From an uncultured Opitutaceae bacterium (GTDB lineage Bacteria; Verrucomicrobiota; Verrucomicrobiae; Opitutales; Opitutaceae), in the NCBI GenBank assembly GCA_946482625.1, contig CAMLSH010000082.1:1-10818 (forward strand): a DNA stretch of 10,818 nucleotides, given 5' to 3'. The notes beneath the pieces were generated by a model that was not told the origin of the DNA, did no database searches, and worked only from the letters and a program-made list of their open reading frames with translations. A program made the position numbers and the translations under genes. How positions within the stretch are numbered: the first letter of the stretch is position 1; each line of letters begins with the position of its first letter. Shown piece after piece: positions 1 through 6,335 of the stretch.

Positions 1-703
1 GGGTGAAGAAGGCGTAGCCGGGGCTTTGGGTGATGATTTCGTCGAGGAGGATTTCGTCGGCGGAGCGGTCGGCGTCCTTGAGGGCTTCGGCGCGGTGCCA
101 GACGACGGCGCGAGCGAGGCGGGCACGGGCGAGGGGATTCAGGAAGGCGCGGATGGCGGAATCGATTTCGCCTTCGACGGCGGGGTGGTCGCTTTTGAGG
201 AGGCGGCGGGCTTTGCGGAGATTGAAGAAGGGTTCGACGCCGAGGCGGTAGTTGTCGTGCTGCATGAGCGCGGCGGCGAGGACGAGCTTGGTTTGAATGC
301 GCGTGAGCGGGTCGGCCTGGAGGGAAGGGGCGGCGCGGGACCAGGCTTCGTCGCCCTGACAATCAATGAGCGCCTGCCAGCGGCGACGGAGGAGGACGTA
401 GTCTTGGGCGCCTGAATACATGCGCTCCAGATCGGCGGCGGTGAGGACATCGCTGGTGAGGCGCGGGCCGGCGTCGCGGATGAAGTTGGCGGTGCGGGCG
501 CGCCAATCGAGCGAGCGGTCCAGCAGGAGACGTGTGGCGGCGAGGTCCATCTCGAGGATGTCGGCGCGCGGGGGAAGGGCGGCGGCGTGGGCACTAGACG
601 CAGTTGCGACGGCGATGGAGATGATGGCAACGACGGCGGCGAAACGGCGGCGTGCGACGGTGGCGCGAGTCTTTTGGAGCGGTGAGGACGTGGCTGGGAG
701 CAT
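1..703 (-). CDS. Exported protein of unknown function (3' part missing)
   Basis: I do not recognise this family. The reading frame starts at ATG 703 (minus strand), stays open for 234 codons and runs off the left edge. The N-terminus looks like a signal peptide: a basic stretch (KTRATVARRR, residues 11-20), a hydrophobic core (about 21-36) and an AHA-A cleavage site near residue 40. The mature part is rich in charged and helix-forming residues (for example LLRRRWQALIDCQGDEAW at about 104-121, and several Arg/Ala-rich helices at 160-215). This suggests an all-helical periplasmic protein. I see no catalytic motif or lipobox. No earlier in-frame ATG is seen just upstream, and there is no Shine-Dalgarno sequence. 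It points the same way as the RbsD-like gene but is separated from it by 202 bases, so co-transcription is uncertain. Its amino-acid composition is far more protein-like than that of the competing frames, which are Pro/Arg/Ser-rich. Real gene: fairly sure. Function: unknown. Confidence 0.75.
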   Translation of the reverse strand, partial: MLPATSSPLQKTRATVARRRFAAVVAIISIAVATASSAHAAALPPRADILEMDLAATRLLLDRSLDWRARTANFIRDAGPRLTSDVLTAADLERMYSGAQDYVLLRRRWQALIDCQGDEAWSRAAPSLQADPLTRIQTKLVLAAALMQHDNYRLGVEPFFNLRKARRLLKSDHPAVEGEIDSAIRAFLNPLARARLARAVVWHRAEALKDADRSADEILLDEIITQSPGYAFFT

Positions 704-905
704 GCGGCGGATGAAGAAAAGGGGATGTTGCGGTGGCGGGAAACGCGGCGCCGGCAATGAGCTCGGTTGGGCGCGCGGGTTTCTTTCTCTGACTCTTTAT
801 CCGTTCTCTTATTCTCTCTCCCGGAACGAACGAGGGGCTGACGAAAGAGAACGAAAAAGAAGAAATAGGGGTGCAGGCGGAATCGGGGCCGGTGGTGGGT
901 GCGTC
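704..905. other. Intergenic gap with pyrimidine/purine-biased tracts
   Basis: There is no convincing gene in this 202-base gap between two minus-strand genes. It holds a purine-rich tract and a pyrimidine-rich tract that are partly complementary, centred on the inverted repeat at 802-853. It presumably holds the 3' end of the RbsD-gene transcript and the promoter of the exported-protein gene, but I could not pick out a convincing -35/-10 pair. Confidence 0.5.
802..853. repeat. 9-bp perfect inverted repeat downstream of the RbsD-like gene
   Basis: CGTTCTCTT (802-810) and AAGAGAACG (845-853) are perfect reverse complements separated by 34 bases. Further out, TTTCTTTCT-like and AAGAAA-like sequences could extend the pairing with mismatches. 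It starts 53 bases after the stop codon of the RbsD-like gene, so it may be a transcript 3'-end structure. In the direction of transcription no T-run follows the second arm, so it is not a textbook intrinsic terminator. Confidence 0.35.
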
Positions 906-1295
906 TCAGGCCGATTCCAGAATCATGTTGGCGTACTGCACGGTTTCGCCGGTGCGGATCAGGCCGATGGCATGGGGGACGCGTTTTTTGAAATCGACGT
1001 GGGGCTCGAATTCCAGCGGCACGCCGGCGAGTGCGCTCTTGAAGATGTTCTGCGTGGCGGCGTCGTTGTTGGGGAGGAACTCCTGGGCCATCCAGGCGCG
1101 GCCGACGACGAAGTTGCCGCGAAGGGCGTTGAGCACTTGAGGGACGGTGGGCACGCCGTCGATCAAGGAGAGGTCGACGGTCTCGATCTGGGGCCAGAAG
1201 GGGAAGCCGCGGTCGGAGATGACCAGCGTATTGGTGTGGCGGATTCGCGCGAGCAGGTGGAGCAGCGCGGGGTTGAGGATACCGGTTTTGAGCAT
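906..1295 (-). CDS. rbsD: RbsD/FucU-family sugar pyranase (D-ribose pyranase-like)
   Basis: This 129-residue protein matches the RbsD/FucU family, which interconverts ring forms or anomers of free sugars in the cytoplasm (RbsD: beta-pyran to beta-furan ribose; FucU: L-fucose anomers). The N-terminus MLKTGILNP and the HTNTLVISDRG block line up with E. coli RbsD (KKGTVLNSD and HTDTLVVCDAG). The C-terminus GETVQYANMIL lines up with GECSPYANIIL. Residues matching the RbsD active site are H20, D28, H99 (in EPHVDFKK), Y121 and N123. The retained H99 favours RbsD over FucU. Length is normal (family about 130-140). I chose ATG 1295 because family members begin here; a GTG at 1337 in the same frame would add 14 unlikely residues. 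It lies 56 bases downstream of the LacI-family gene on the same strand, so the two are probably co-transcribed. The actual sugar is uncertain, because the locus otherwise points to rhamnose and arabinose. Confidence 0.85.
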   Translation of the reverse strand: MLKTGILNPALLHLLARIRHTNTLVISDRGFPFWPQIETVDLSLIDGVPTVPQVLNALRGNFVVGRAWMAQEFLPNNDAATQNIFKSALAGVPLEFEPHVDFKKRVPHAIGLIRTGETVQYANMILESA

Positions 1296-1351
1296 GGGAA
1301 AGCGGTGACAAAAACCGGGGGCGAGGGTGTTGGCCACCCAGCTTTTTCAGT

Positions 1352-2383
1352 TCACTTCATTTCGCGGAGCGTGGGGCCGTCTGTCCACTGACCGGGGATG
1401 GTCGTGATGGAGGCGTGTTCGGGGACGCCGTACTCGTTGCGATAGAGTTGGGCGATGATCAGCTCGACGCCGCGCGCGCCGATGAGCCGGGCTTGAAGGC
1501 TGAGGCCGGCGCACGGGACGACGTTCATGAGAACATTCAGGCAGCAGAAGCCGTGCGTTTTGGGAATGGAGGCGCCGGCGGCTTCCATCCACGGGATGAC
1601 TTCGGCGCGGTGGCAGAGGACGACGTCGGGGCGGGTCTGGCGGAACCAGTCGGTGAACTCCTCCTGGTTGATCTCGTTGGCCAGGAGCGGGGTGATCTTG
1701 GCGAGGTCGTCGTGGTAATCTTGATACGAGCGGAAGGCGGCCTCCCAGCGGTGAAGGAGGCGTTCGTCGTGGTGTTTCTGGAGGACGAGGCCGGGGCGGC
1801 GGTAGCCGAGTGCCTGAAGTTTTTGCAGGGCGGTGACCATCGAACGGAAATGGTCGGCGCAGACGGAGTGCAGGCCGGGGCGTTCGATGATGTAGTCGGA
1901 GTAGATGCCGGCGTAGCGGGACCAATCGAGGCGGGAGAGGTCGGGGTTGTCGCTGACCGGCAGGAGGAACACGCCGCGGATGCCGCGCGATTGGAGAATG
2001 TGGTCGAGGCGCGCGGCGGAGATGCCGCCTTTGCCGATGACGAAGGACTCGGCCTTGAAGCCGAGTTCGGCGGCGCGCTCGGTGGCGCCGCGGGTGAGTT
2101 CAAGATGGTAGCGGGAGGCGTTGACGGGGCGTTTGTCGGGACCGTCGAGATCGATGATCGAGATGACGCCGCGAAACGTGCCGGTGCGCGAACGGCGCAT
2201 CTCGGACATGAGGGCGCCGGCGAGCGGATTGTGACGGTAGCCGGCCTCGCGGGCGATTTTTTGGACCCGTTGACGGGTCTCGGTTTTCACCCGCGGGTTA
2301 TCCCGGAGGGCTTCGGAGACGGTGGTGTGGGAAAGCCCGAGCTGGCGGGCGAGATCGCGGAGGGAAGGAGCGGGAGAAGCCAT
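1352..2383 (-). CDS. LacI-family transcriptional regulator
   Basis: This is a 343-residue DNA-binding regulator. Residues 7-53 form a LacI-type helix-turn-helix and hinge region: SLRDLARQLGLSHTTVSEAL, then RVKTETRQRVQKIAREAGYRHNP. The second helix reads TVSEAL rather than the commoner TVSRAL. Residues from about 70 to the C-terminus (RGVISIIDLD onward, ending ASITTIPGQWTDGPTLREMK) fit the periplasmic-binding-protein-like effector domain that binds a sugar. The start at ATG 2383 puts the helix-turn-helix at the usual distance from the N-terminus; the frame is open further upstream to 2548 but that part is atypical. The gene is transcribed divergently from the symporter operon and is followed by the RbsD-like gene. 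This arrangement is typical of a local repressor of the sugar genes next to it. The effector is unknown; rhamnose, a rhamnogalacturonan fragment or arabinose are the candidates from context. Confidence 0.93.
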   Translation of the reverse strand: MASPAPSLRDLARQLGLSHTTVSEALRDNPRVKTETRQRVQKIAREAGYRHNPLAGALMSEMRRSRTGTFRGVISIIDLDGPDKRPVNASRYHLELTRGATERAAELGFKAESFVIGKGGISAARLDHILQSRGIRGVFLLPVSDNPDLSRLDWSRYAGIYSDYIIERPGLHSVCADHFRSMVTALQKLQALGYRRPGLVLQKHHDERLLHRWEAAFRSYQDYHDDLAKITPLLANEINQEEFTDWFRQTRPDVVLCHRAEVIPWMEAAGASIPKTHGFCCLNVLMNVVPCAGLSLQARLIGARGVELIIAQLYRNEYGVPEHASITTIPGQWTDGPTLREMK

Positions 2384-2405
2384 GCGTGCAGGGGTAGGGG
2401 AAGCT

Positions 2406-2411
2406 GATAAT
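2406..2411 (+). promoter_or_regulatory. Candidate -10 element for the symporter operon
   Basis: GATAAT differs from the TATAAT consensus at one position and sits in the only AT-rich patch of the region. No good -35 hexamer is present 16-18 bases upstream. If it is used, transcription would begin near 2418, right at the inverted repeat, giving a leader of a little over 200 bases. The same AT-rich patch could instead serve the divergent regulator gene. Confidence 0.3.
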
Positions 2412-2418
2412 TTAATGT

Positions 2419-2446
2419 GGAGACTGTACGTGCGAGTTACATCTCC
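2419..2446. promoter_or_regulatory. Imperfect inverted repeat, candidate LacI-family operator
   Basis: The outer arms GGAGA (2419-2423) and TCTCC (2442-2446) are perfect reverse complements. Inside them TGTAC and GTTACA also pair, with a one-base offset. The position just after the candidate -10 and between divergent genes fits a repressor site. LacI-family sites are usually shorter and have a central CG, so the true site may be the inner part only. Confidence 0.3.
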
Positions 2447-2489
2447 GCTGAAGCTCTTACTGTCAGAAGGTCTGGCTGTTCGCGGCGCT

Positions 2490-2552
2490 CGGCAAGCCTG
2501 TTTCAAGGTGCGCCTCAACCCCGGTGCTTGTCGCGCATCGTCCGGCAAGCCT
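2490..2552 (+). repeat. Direct repeat able to form alternative leader hairpins
   Basis: CGGCAAGCCT occurs at 2490-2499 and again at 2543-2552. Between them GCTTGTCG (2526-2533) can pair over 8 bases, with one G-U pair, with either copy. The two stems exclude each other in a plus-strand transcript. The structure lies 82 bases before the symporter start. Confidence 0.35.
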
Positions 2553-2570
2553 CATCCCGGCTCGGACGAG

Positions 2571-2595
2571 TGAGCGTCCATCGATCGTTCGCTCA
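2571..2595 (+). repeat. Small inverted repeat before the symporter gene
   Basis: TGAGCG (2571-2576) and CGCTCA (2590-2595) form a 6-bp stem with a 13-base loop, followed by a pyrimidine-rich stretch (GTTTCTTTCCC). It could be a weak leader terminator or simply chance. Confidence 0.2.
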
Positions 2596-2633
2596 GTTTC
2601 TTTCCCAGCAATCCCTGTCTGTCCCTTTTTTCT

Positions 2634-4682
2634 ATGTCCGGTAGTTTTCATCTTTTGGATTTCGTCGCCATTTTTGTGTACCTGGTCGTGGTGATTTACC
2701 TCGGCAAGGTCGCTTCGAAGGGGGCGAGCGGGGAGGAGGGGTATTTCCTGGCGGGGCGGAAGCTCGGCAAGGCGTACCAGTTTTTCCTTAATTTCGGCAA
2801 TGCGACCGACGCCAACGGCGCGGTGAGTACGTCGAGCATCGTCTACCGGCAGGGCGTGGCGGGCGTCTGGTACTCTTTCCAGACTGTATTCATGAATCCC
2901 TACTATTGGTTCATGAATATGTGGTTTCGCCGGGTGCGCCTGACGACCACGGCGGATCTCTTCGAGGACCGACTCGGCAGCCGGAAGCTGGCGGGGTTTT
3001 ACGCGATCTTCCAAGTGTTCGCGACGGTGGTGCTGACAATCGGTTTCGGCAATCTCGTGGCCTACAAGATCTCCGCGTCGCTGCTGGTGAAACCCGAGAC
3101 TTCCTGGACGGCCGAGGAGCGGCTCTCGGTCGAAGGGTATCGCGAGTTGAAAACTTACGAGGCTCAGCTGCGGGGCGGCTCGTTCGCTGTGGATCAACAG
3201 GCGCGGCTCGACATTTTGCGCGAGCAGGAAAAGCGGGGCGAGCTCCGCAGTTATATTTCCTACATCGACGAAGGCGTCGCGAAGTGGGCATTTTATATCG
3301 GATACACGATCGTCATCGGCGTTTACATCGTGATGGGCGGTCTCGCGGCAACGGCGTTGAACGAGGCGTTTCAGGGCATCCTGATCGTTGTTTTCTCCTG
3401 CATGTTAATCCCCTCGGGGCTCGCCGCCATCGGCGGCTGGTCCGGGTTAGGGGAGCGGGTGGACGCGGCGAAATTCGAGCTGCTCAGTGCGAGCGGCGCG
3501 GCGGACGTAACCGGATGGACGTTAATGGGTATCTTGCTCGTGAGCTTGATCCAGATTCACGGAATCATCGGTAACATGTCCGTCAGCGGCTCCGCGAAAA
3601 ACGAGTTCGCGGCGCGCTTCGGTGCGGTGTCCGGCACGTATGCGAAGCGCGTGATGATCATCCTGTGGGCCTTCTGCGGCCTGATCGGCATCGCACTCTA
3701 CAGCGGCGAAGGCGCGCTGGCCGATCCCGATGCGGTCTGGGGCACGATGTCCCGCCAACTTCTCGGACCGGGTTTCCTCGGACTCATGCTCGCGGGTATC
3801 CTGGCGGCGAATATGTCCACCGTGGCCGCCCAGGCGATGGCGGCCTCGGCCTTGTTTGCTCGCAACGTCTTTCCTTTTTTCACCAAGCGCGGCTCGGTGG
3901 GCGACAACGTGAAGATCGGCCGCTACGCGATCGTCGTGATCCTCGCGGTGGGCGTGATCGCCGCGACGAACATGAACAACGTGTTCTCCGTTATCCAGGA
4001 GTTGATCACGGTGAACGTGCCTTTCGGCGCCGCGGTGGTTTTGATCTTTTTCTGGCGCCGGCTCACGGCGCCGGCGGTTTGGACGGCCGTGATTGTTTGC
4101 GCCATCGTGAACATCGCCGGTCCTCTCTTGGTGCAACAAGTCGCTCCGCTGACCCGCCATCCGGCGCTGGTCCGACAAGTCGAGGCCGCCAATGGCCGCA
4201 CCGAAGCGGTCTTCTTCGAGCGCGTGGTGCGCGACCGTCCGGACGATCCGTCGAGCCCTGTTTACGGCACGGGACGTTTTCACACGGAGTTGTTCATTCT
4301 TGATTCGCTGGGGCTCGATGTCGGCAGCCTCGGGCCGGCGAACCGCAAGGCCGCGCGATTTTTCTTCGATGGGTTCCTGCCGTTTTTCCTCCTGATCGTG
4401 GTGAGCTTGTTCACGCGTGCTCCCGACAAACGCGTGGTCGATCTCTTCTATGGCAAGATGAAGACCCCGGTCGGCGCGACGCCCACGCTTGAGGCCGAGG
4501 GCATCGAGGAGACACGTCGCAATCCTCACCGTTTCGACGACAAGAAACTGTTTCGATCTTCCGCCTGGGAGTTCACGAAATGGGATCGCGTCGACACCAT
4601 CGGTTTCTTCGCCTGCTGCCTCGTTTCGGGCGGACTGATCGCACTTTTCTGGGGCCTGCTCCGGCTGGCGTCACCCGCATGA
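2634..4682 (+). CDS. Sodium:solute symporter (SSS family), probable sugar transporter
   Basis: This 682-residue inner-membrane protein of the sodium:solute symporter family should drive sugar uptake with Na+. Family marks are the FLAGRKLG motif after the first membrane helix (about 38-45), GGLAATALNEAFQG (235-248), and ANMSTVAAQAMAASALFARNVF (392-413), the helix whose Ser/Thr residues form a Na+ site in this fold. I estimate about 14 membrane helices: roughly 6-24, 48-70, 78-97, 120-150, 217-238, 243-266, 295-318, 336-358, 377-410, 430-446, 450-475, 481-500, 576-594 and 654-676. It is longer than many family members because of charged segments at about 151-216 and 501-575, and a basic loop at 595-652. 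It is the first gene of a three-gene unit; its TGA overlaps the next ATG. No Shine-Dalgarno sequence precedes ATG 2634. Family is certain. Substrate is inferred from the neighbours (rhamnose or a rhamnogalacturonan disaccharide). Confidence 0.92.
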   Translation: MSGSFHLLDFVAIFVYLVVVIYLGKVASKGASGEEGYFLAGRKLGKAYQFFLNFGNATDANGAVSTSSIVYRQGVAGVWYSFQTVFMNPYYWFMNMWFRRVRLTTTADLFEDRLGSRKLAGFYAIFQVFATVVLTIGFGNLVAYKISASLLVKPETSWTAEERLSVEGYRELKTYEAQLRGGSFAVDQQARLDILREQEKRGELRSYISYIDEGVAKWAFYIGYTIVIGVYIVMGGLAATALNEAFQGILIVVFSCMLIPSGLAAIGGWSGLGERVDAAKFELLSASGAADVTGWTLMGILLVSLIQIHGIIGNMSVSGSAKNEFAARFGAVSGTYAKRVMIILWAFCGLIGIALYSGEGALADPDAVWGTMSRQLLGPGFLGLMLAGILAANMSTVAAQAMAASALFARNVFPFFTKRGSVGDNVKIGRYAIVVILAVGVIAATNMNNVFSVIQELITVNVPFGAAVVLIFFWRRLTAPAVWTAVIVCAIVNIAGPLLVQQVAPLTRHPALVRQVEAANGRTEAVFFERVVRDRPDDPSSPVYGTGRFHTELFILDSLGLDVGSLGPANRKAARFFFDGFLPFFLLIVVSLFTRAPDKRVVDLFYGKMKTPVGATPTLEAEGIEETRRNPHRFDDKKLFRSSAWEFTKWDRVDTIGFFACCLVSGGLIALFWGLLRLASPA

Positions 4683-5878
4683 CAACATCATCCGCCACGC
4701 GGCCCCGCATCGCCCTCATCGGCGTATCCGGCTACGCCAAAATCTATCTGCAACTCCTCGAGGAGAACCGCGCGCGCGTCGATCTCGTCGCCGCGGTCAT
4801 CATCAATCCGCAGGAAGAGGCTGCCGTGGTGGCGGAGTTCAAGAGCTACGGCGTCCGGATCTACAGCGACTATGAGCAGATGCTGCGCGCCGAGGCGGGG
4901 CGGATCGATCTGTGCCTGATTCCCACCGGCATTTCGTGGCACGCGCGCATGACGATCGCCGCGCTCCGGGCCGGCGCCAACGTACTCGTGGAGAAACCGC
5001 TCGCCGGTTCTGTCGCGGACGTGCGCGCCATCCGGGAGGCCGAACGCGCCACGGGGCGATTTGTGGCCGTGGGCTTTCAGGATGTGTACGCGCCTGAAGT
5101 CACCTGGCTCAAGGAACGCATTCTCTCCGGCGTGATCGGCCGCCTCGAGTCGGTGCGCATGATCGGACTGTGGCCACGCCCGGCGAATTATTTCACACGT
5201 AACAACTGGGCTGGTCGCTTGTACGCGGATGGCGCGGCCGTTCTCGATTCACCGCTGAACAACGCGTTCGCGCACTTTGTGAATCTTGCGCTTTTCCTGT
5301 CCGGCCCGCGCCCGCTCGAAACCGCCGAGATCGCGATCGAAGAAGCCGATCTTTACCGCGCGCACGCCATCGAATCGTTCGATACCGGCGTGGTCCGCGC
5401 CGTATCGGCCGAGGGCGTACGCTACTGGTTCGGTGTGAGCCACTGCTGCCGGATCAATCGCGAACCCGAGCTCTATTTTGAAGGCTCCTCCGGCCGCATC
5501 GAATGGTGGCATGAACAACGGTGCGTGATCGTGCCCAAGTCGGGCGCGCCGGTCGAAACTCGCCCGCTGCCCGACACGACTGCGACGAGGCGCGCGATGT
5601 TCGCCGCCGTGCTCGCGCGACTGCGCGATCCGCAGACGTTTATTTTCGATGCCCGCCTTTCGGAAGGACACACGGCCTTCATCGACGCGGTCCACCGCGC
5701 CTCGCCCGTGCAACCGCTTCCGCCCTCGCTGGTGTCGTGGGAGGATCTGCAATTCACCCACTGGTCCGGCCGCATTCCAGTCATTCGCGGCATCGAAGAC
5801 GCCTTTGAACGCGCCCTCGCACAACGCTCCTCGCTGGCGGCCGCCGGTTTCACCCTCGATACGCCCGTCCCCTCATGA
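4679..5878 (+). CDS. Gfo/Idh/MocA-family NAD(P)-dependent oxidoreductase
   Basis: This 399-residue cytoplasmic dehydrogenase has an N-terminal Rossmann fold (residues 10-130). It shows a nucleotide-binding loop, [11 protein letters not shown] (11-21), and the family hallmark EKP at 105-107 ([11 protein letters not shown]), whose lysine is catalytic in this family. The C-terminal alpha/beta domain follows. The usual active-site stretch LLDxGxHxxD is replaced by [15 protein letters not shown] (188-202). His199 fits the catalytic histidine, but Asp190 is displaced by a short insertion and the last Asp is Asn202. ATG 4679 overlaps the symporter stop as ATGA, and the gene's own stop overlaps the start of rhaM the same way, so the three are probably translationally coupled. 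The same frame is open further upstream, but that part lies inside the symporter gene. Substrate is unknown; a rhamnose- or uronate-type sugar is likely from context. Confidence 0.9.
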   Translation: MTTSSATRPRIALIGVSGYAKIYLQLLEENRARVDLVAAVIINPQEEAAVVAEFKSYGVRIYSDYEQMLRAEAGRIDLCLIPTGISWHARMTIAALRAGANVLVEKPLAGSVADVRAIREAERATGRFVAVGFQDVYAPEVTWLKERILSGVIGRLESVRMIGLWPRPANYFTRNNWAGRLYADGAAVLDSPLNNAFAHFVNLALFLSGPRPLETAEIAIEEADLYRAHAIESFDTGVVRAVSAEGVRYWFGVSHCCRINREPELYFEGSSGRIEWWHEQRCVIVPKSGAPVETRPLPDTTATRRAMFAAVLARLRDPQTFIFDARLSEGHTAFIDAVHRASPVQPLPPSLVSWEDLQFTHWSGRIPVIRGIEDAFERALAQRSSLAAAGFTLDTPVPS

Positions 5879-6189
5879 TCCGCAAAGCCTTCGTCATGGC
5901 CGTGCATCCCGGCCAGGAAACCGAATACGCCCGTCGCCACCAGCCGATCTGGGACGAGCTCACCGCCGTTCTGAAAAGCCACGGCGCCCACAATTACTCC
6001 ATCTTTCTCGACCCCTCGACGCGTCAGCTTTTCGGATACGTGGAGATCGAGGACGAAGCCCGCTGGGCCGCCATCGCGCAGACCGACGTCTGCAAGCGTT
6101 GGTGGAAATTCATGGGCGACATCATGCCCGCGAATCCCGACAACAGCCCGGTTTCCCGCGAGCTTAAAGAGGTCTTTCACCTCGCTTGA
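5875..6189 (+). CDS. rhaM: L-rhamnose mutarotase
   Basis: This 104-residue protein catalyses interconversion of the alpha and beta anomers of L-rhamnose in the cytoplasm. It is strikingly close to E. coli RhaM (YiiL) over its whole length: MIRKAFVM at the start, RRHxPIWx[13 protein letters not shown] in the middle, and TDVCx[15 protein letters not shown] and ELxEVFxL at the end. The residues known to be catalytic in E. coli RhaM, Tyr18 and His22, are at the same positions here. Its length equals the E. coli protein. ATG 5875 overlaps the TGA of the oxidoreductase gene (ATGA). It is the last gene of the three-gene unit and is followed by a likely terminator. This gene is the strongest pointer to rhamnose as the sugar handled by the operon. 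Confidence 0.95.
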   Translation: MIRKAFVMAVHPGQETEYARRHQPIWDELTAVLKSHGAHNYSIFLDPSTRQLFGYVEIEDEARWAAIAQTDVCKRWWKFMGDIMPANPDNSPVSRELKEVFHLA

Positions 6190-6212
6190 TTTTCGTCTGA
6201 TAAAGCTCCGGG

Positions 6213-6241
6213 ACCGAGCGCCTCTTTCTCGGTTTCTTTTT
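6213..6241 (+). terminator. Likely intrinsic terminator after rhaM
   Basis: ACCGAG (6213-6218) and CTCGGT (6228-6233) form a perfect 6-bp stem with a 9-base loop. It is followed at once by TTCTTTTT. It lies 24 bases after the rhaM stop codon, so it would end the symporter-oxidoreductase-rhaM transcript. The stem is short, so some read-through into the lyase gene is possible. Confidence 0.55.
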
Positions 6242-6335
6242 CCCGCACGGCGATTCTTACGTGTGGATTTTTTTCCTCGCATCCGGTTGGCGCGGAAAAC
6301 GTCTGGCCGCTCGCACCCCCTCAACCTTTTTCCTT
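6242..6335 (+). other. Leader of the lyase gene, no clear promoter
   Basis: This 94-base stretch lies between the terminator and the lyase start. I see no convincing -35/-10 pair and no Shine-Dalgarno sequence. The last 25 bases before ATG 6336 are mostly pyrimidines. Confidence 0.4.

Larger units (their letters stand above)
2384..2633. promoter_or_regulatory. Divergent control region between regulator and symporter operon
   Basis: This 250-base region lies between the divergent start codons of the LacI-family gene and the symporter. An AT-rich island (about 2404-2417) stands out in GC-rich surroundings and is followed directly by an imperfect inverted repeat. The half nearer the symporter contains a 10-bp direct repeat and small hairpins, and ends in a pyrimidine-rich run just before ATG 2634. 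No Shine-Dalgarno sequence is seen for either gene. Promoters for both directions must lie here or nearby. Confidence 0.6.

Noticed and set aside
139..1311. Long minus-strand open frame (390 codons) across the exported-protein gene, the gap and the RbsD-like gene
   Set aside because: Its translation is almost only Pro, Arg, Ser and Ala and resembles nothing. The other minus-strand frames give a signal peptide and a clear RbsD-like protein.
1296..1337. Upstream GTG start at 1337 for the RbsD-like gene
   Set aside because: It would add 14 residues not seen in the family. ATG 1295 gives the normal N-terminus MLKTGILNP.
420..1391. Plus-strand open frame of 323 codons
   Set aside because: It is antisense to two well-supported minus-strand genes and their gap, with a low-complexity Arg/Gly-rich product. 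It is an artefact of high GC content.
1415..2407. Plus-strand open frame of 330 codons
   Set aside because: It lies wholly opposite the LacI-family gene, whose protein has a clear helix-turn-helix and effector domain.
3522..4529. Minus-strand open frame of 335 codons
   Set aside because: It is antisense to the symporter, and its His/Arg/Asp-rich product is typical of a reverse-complement shadow.
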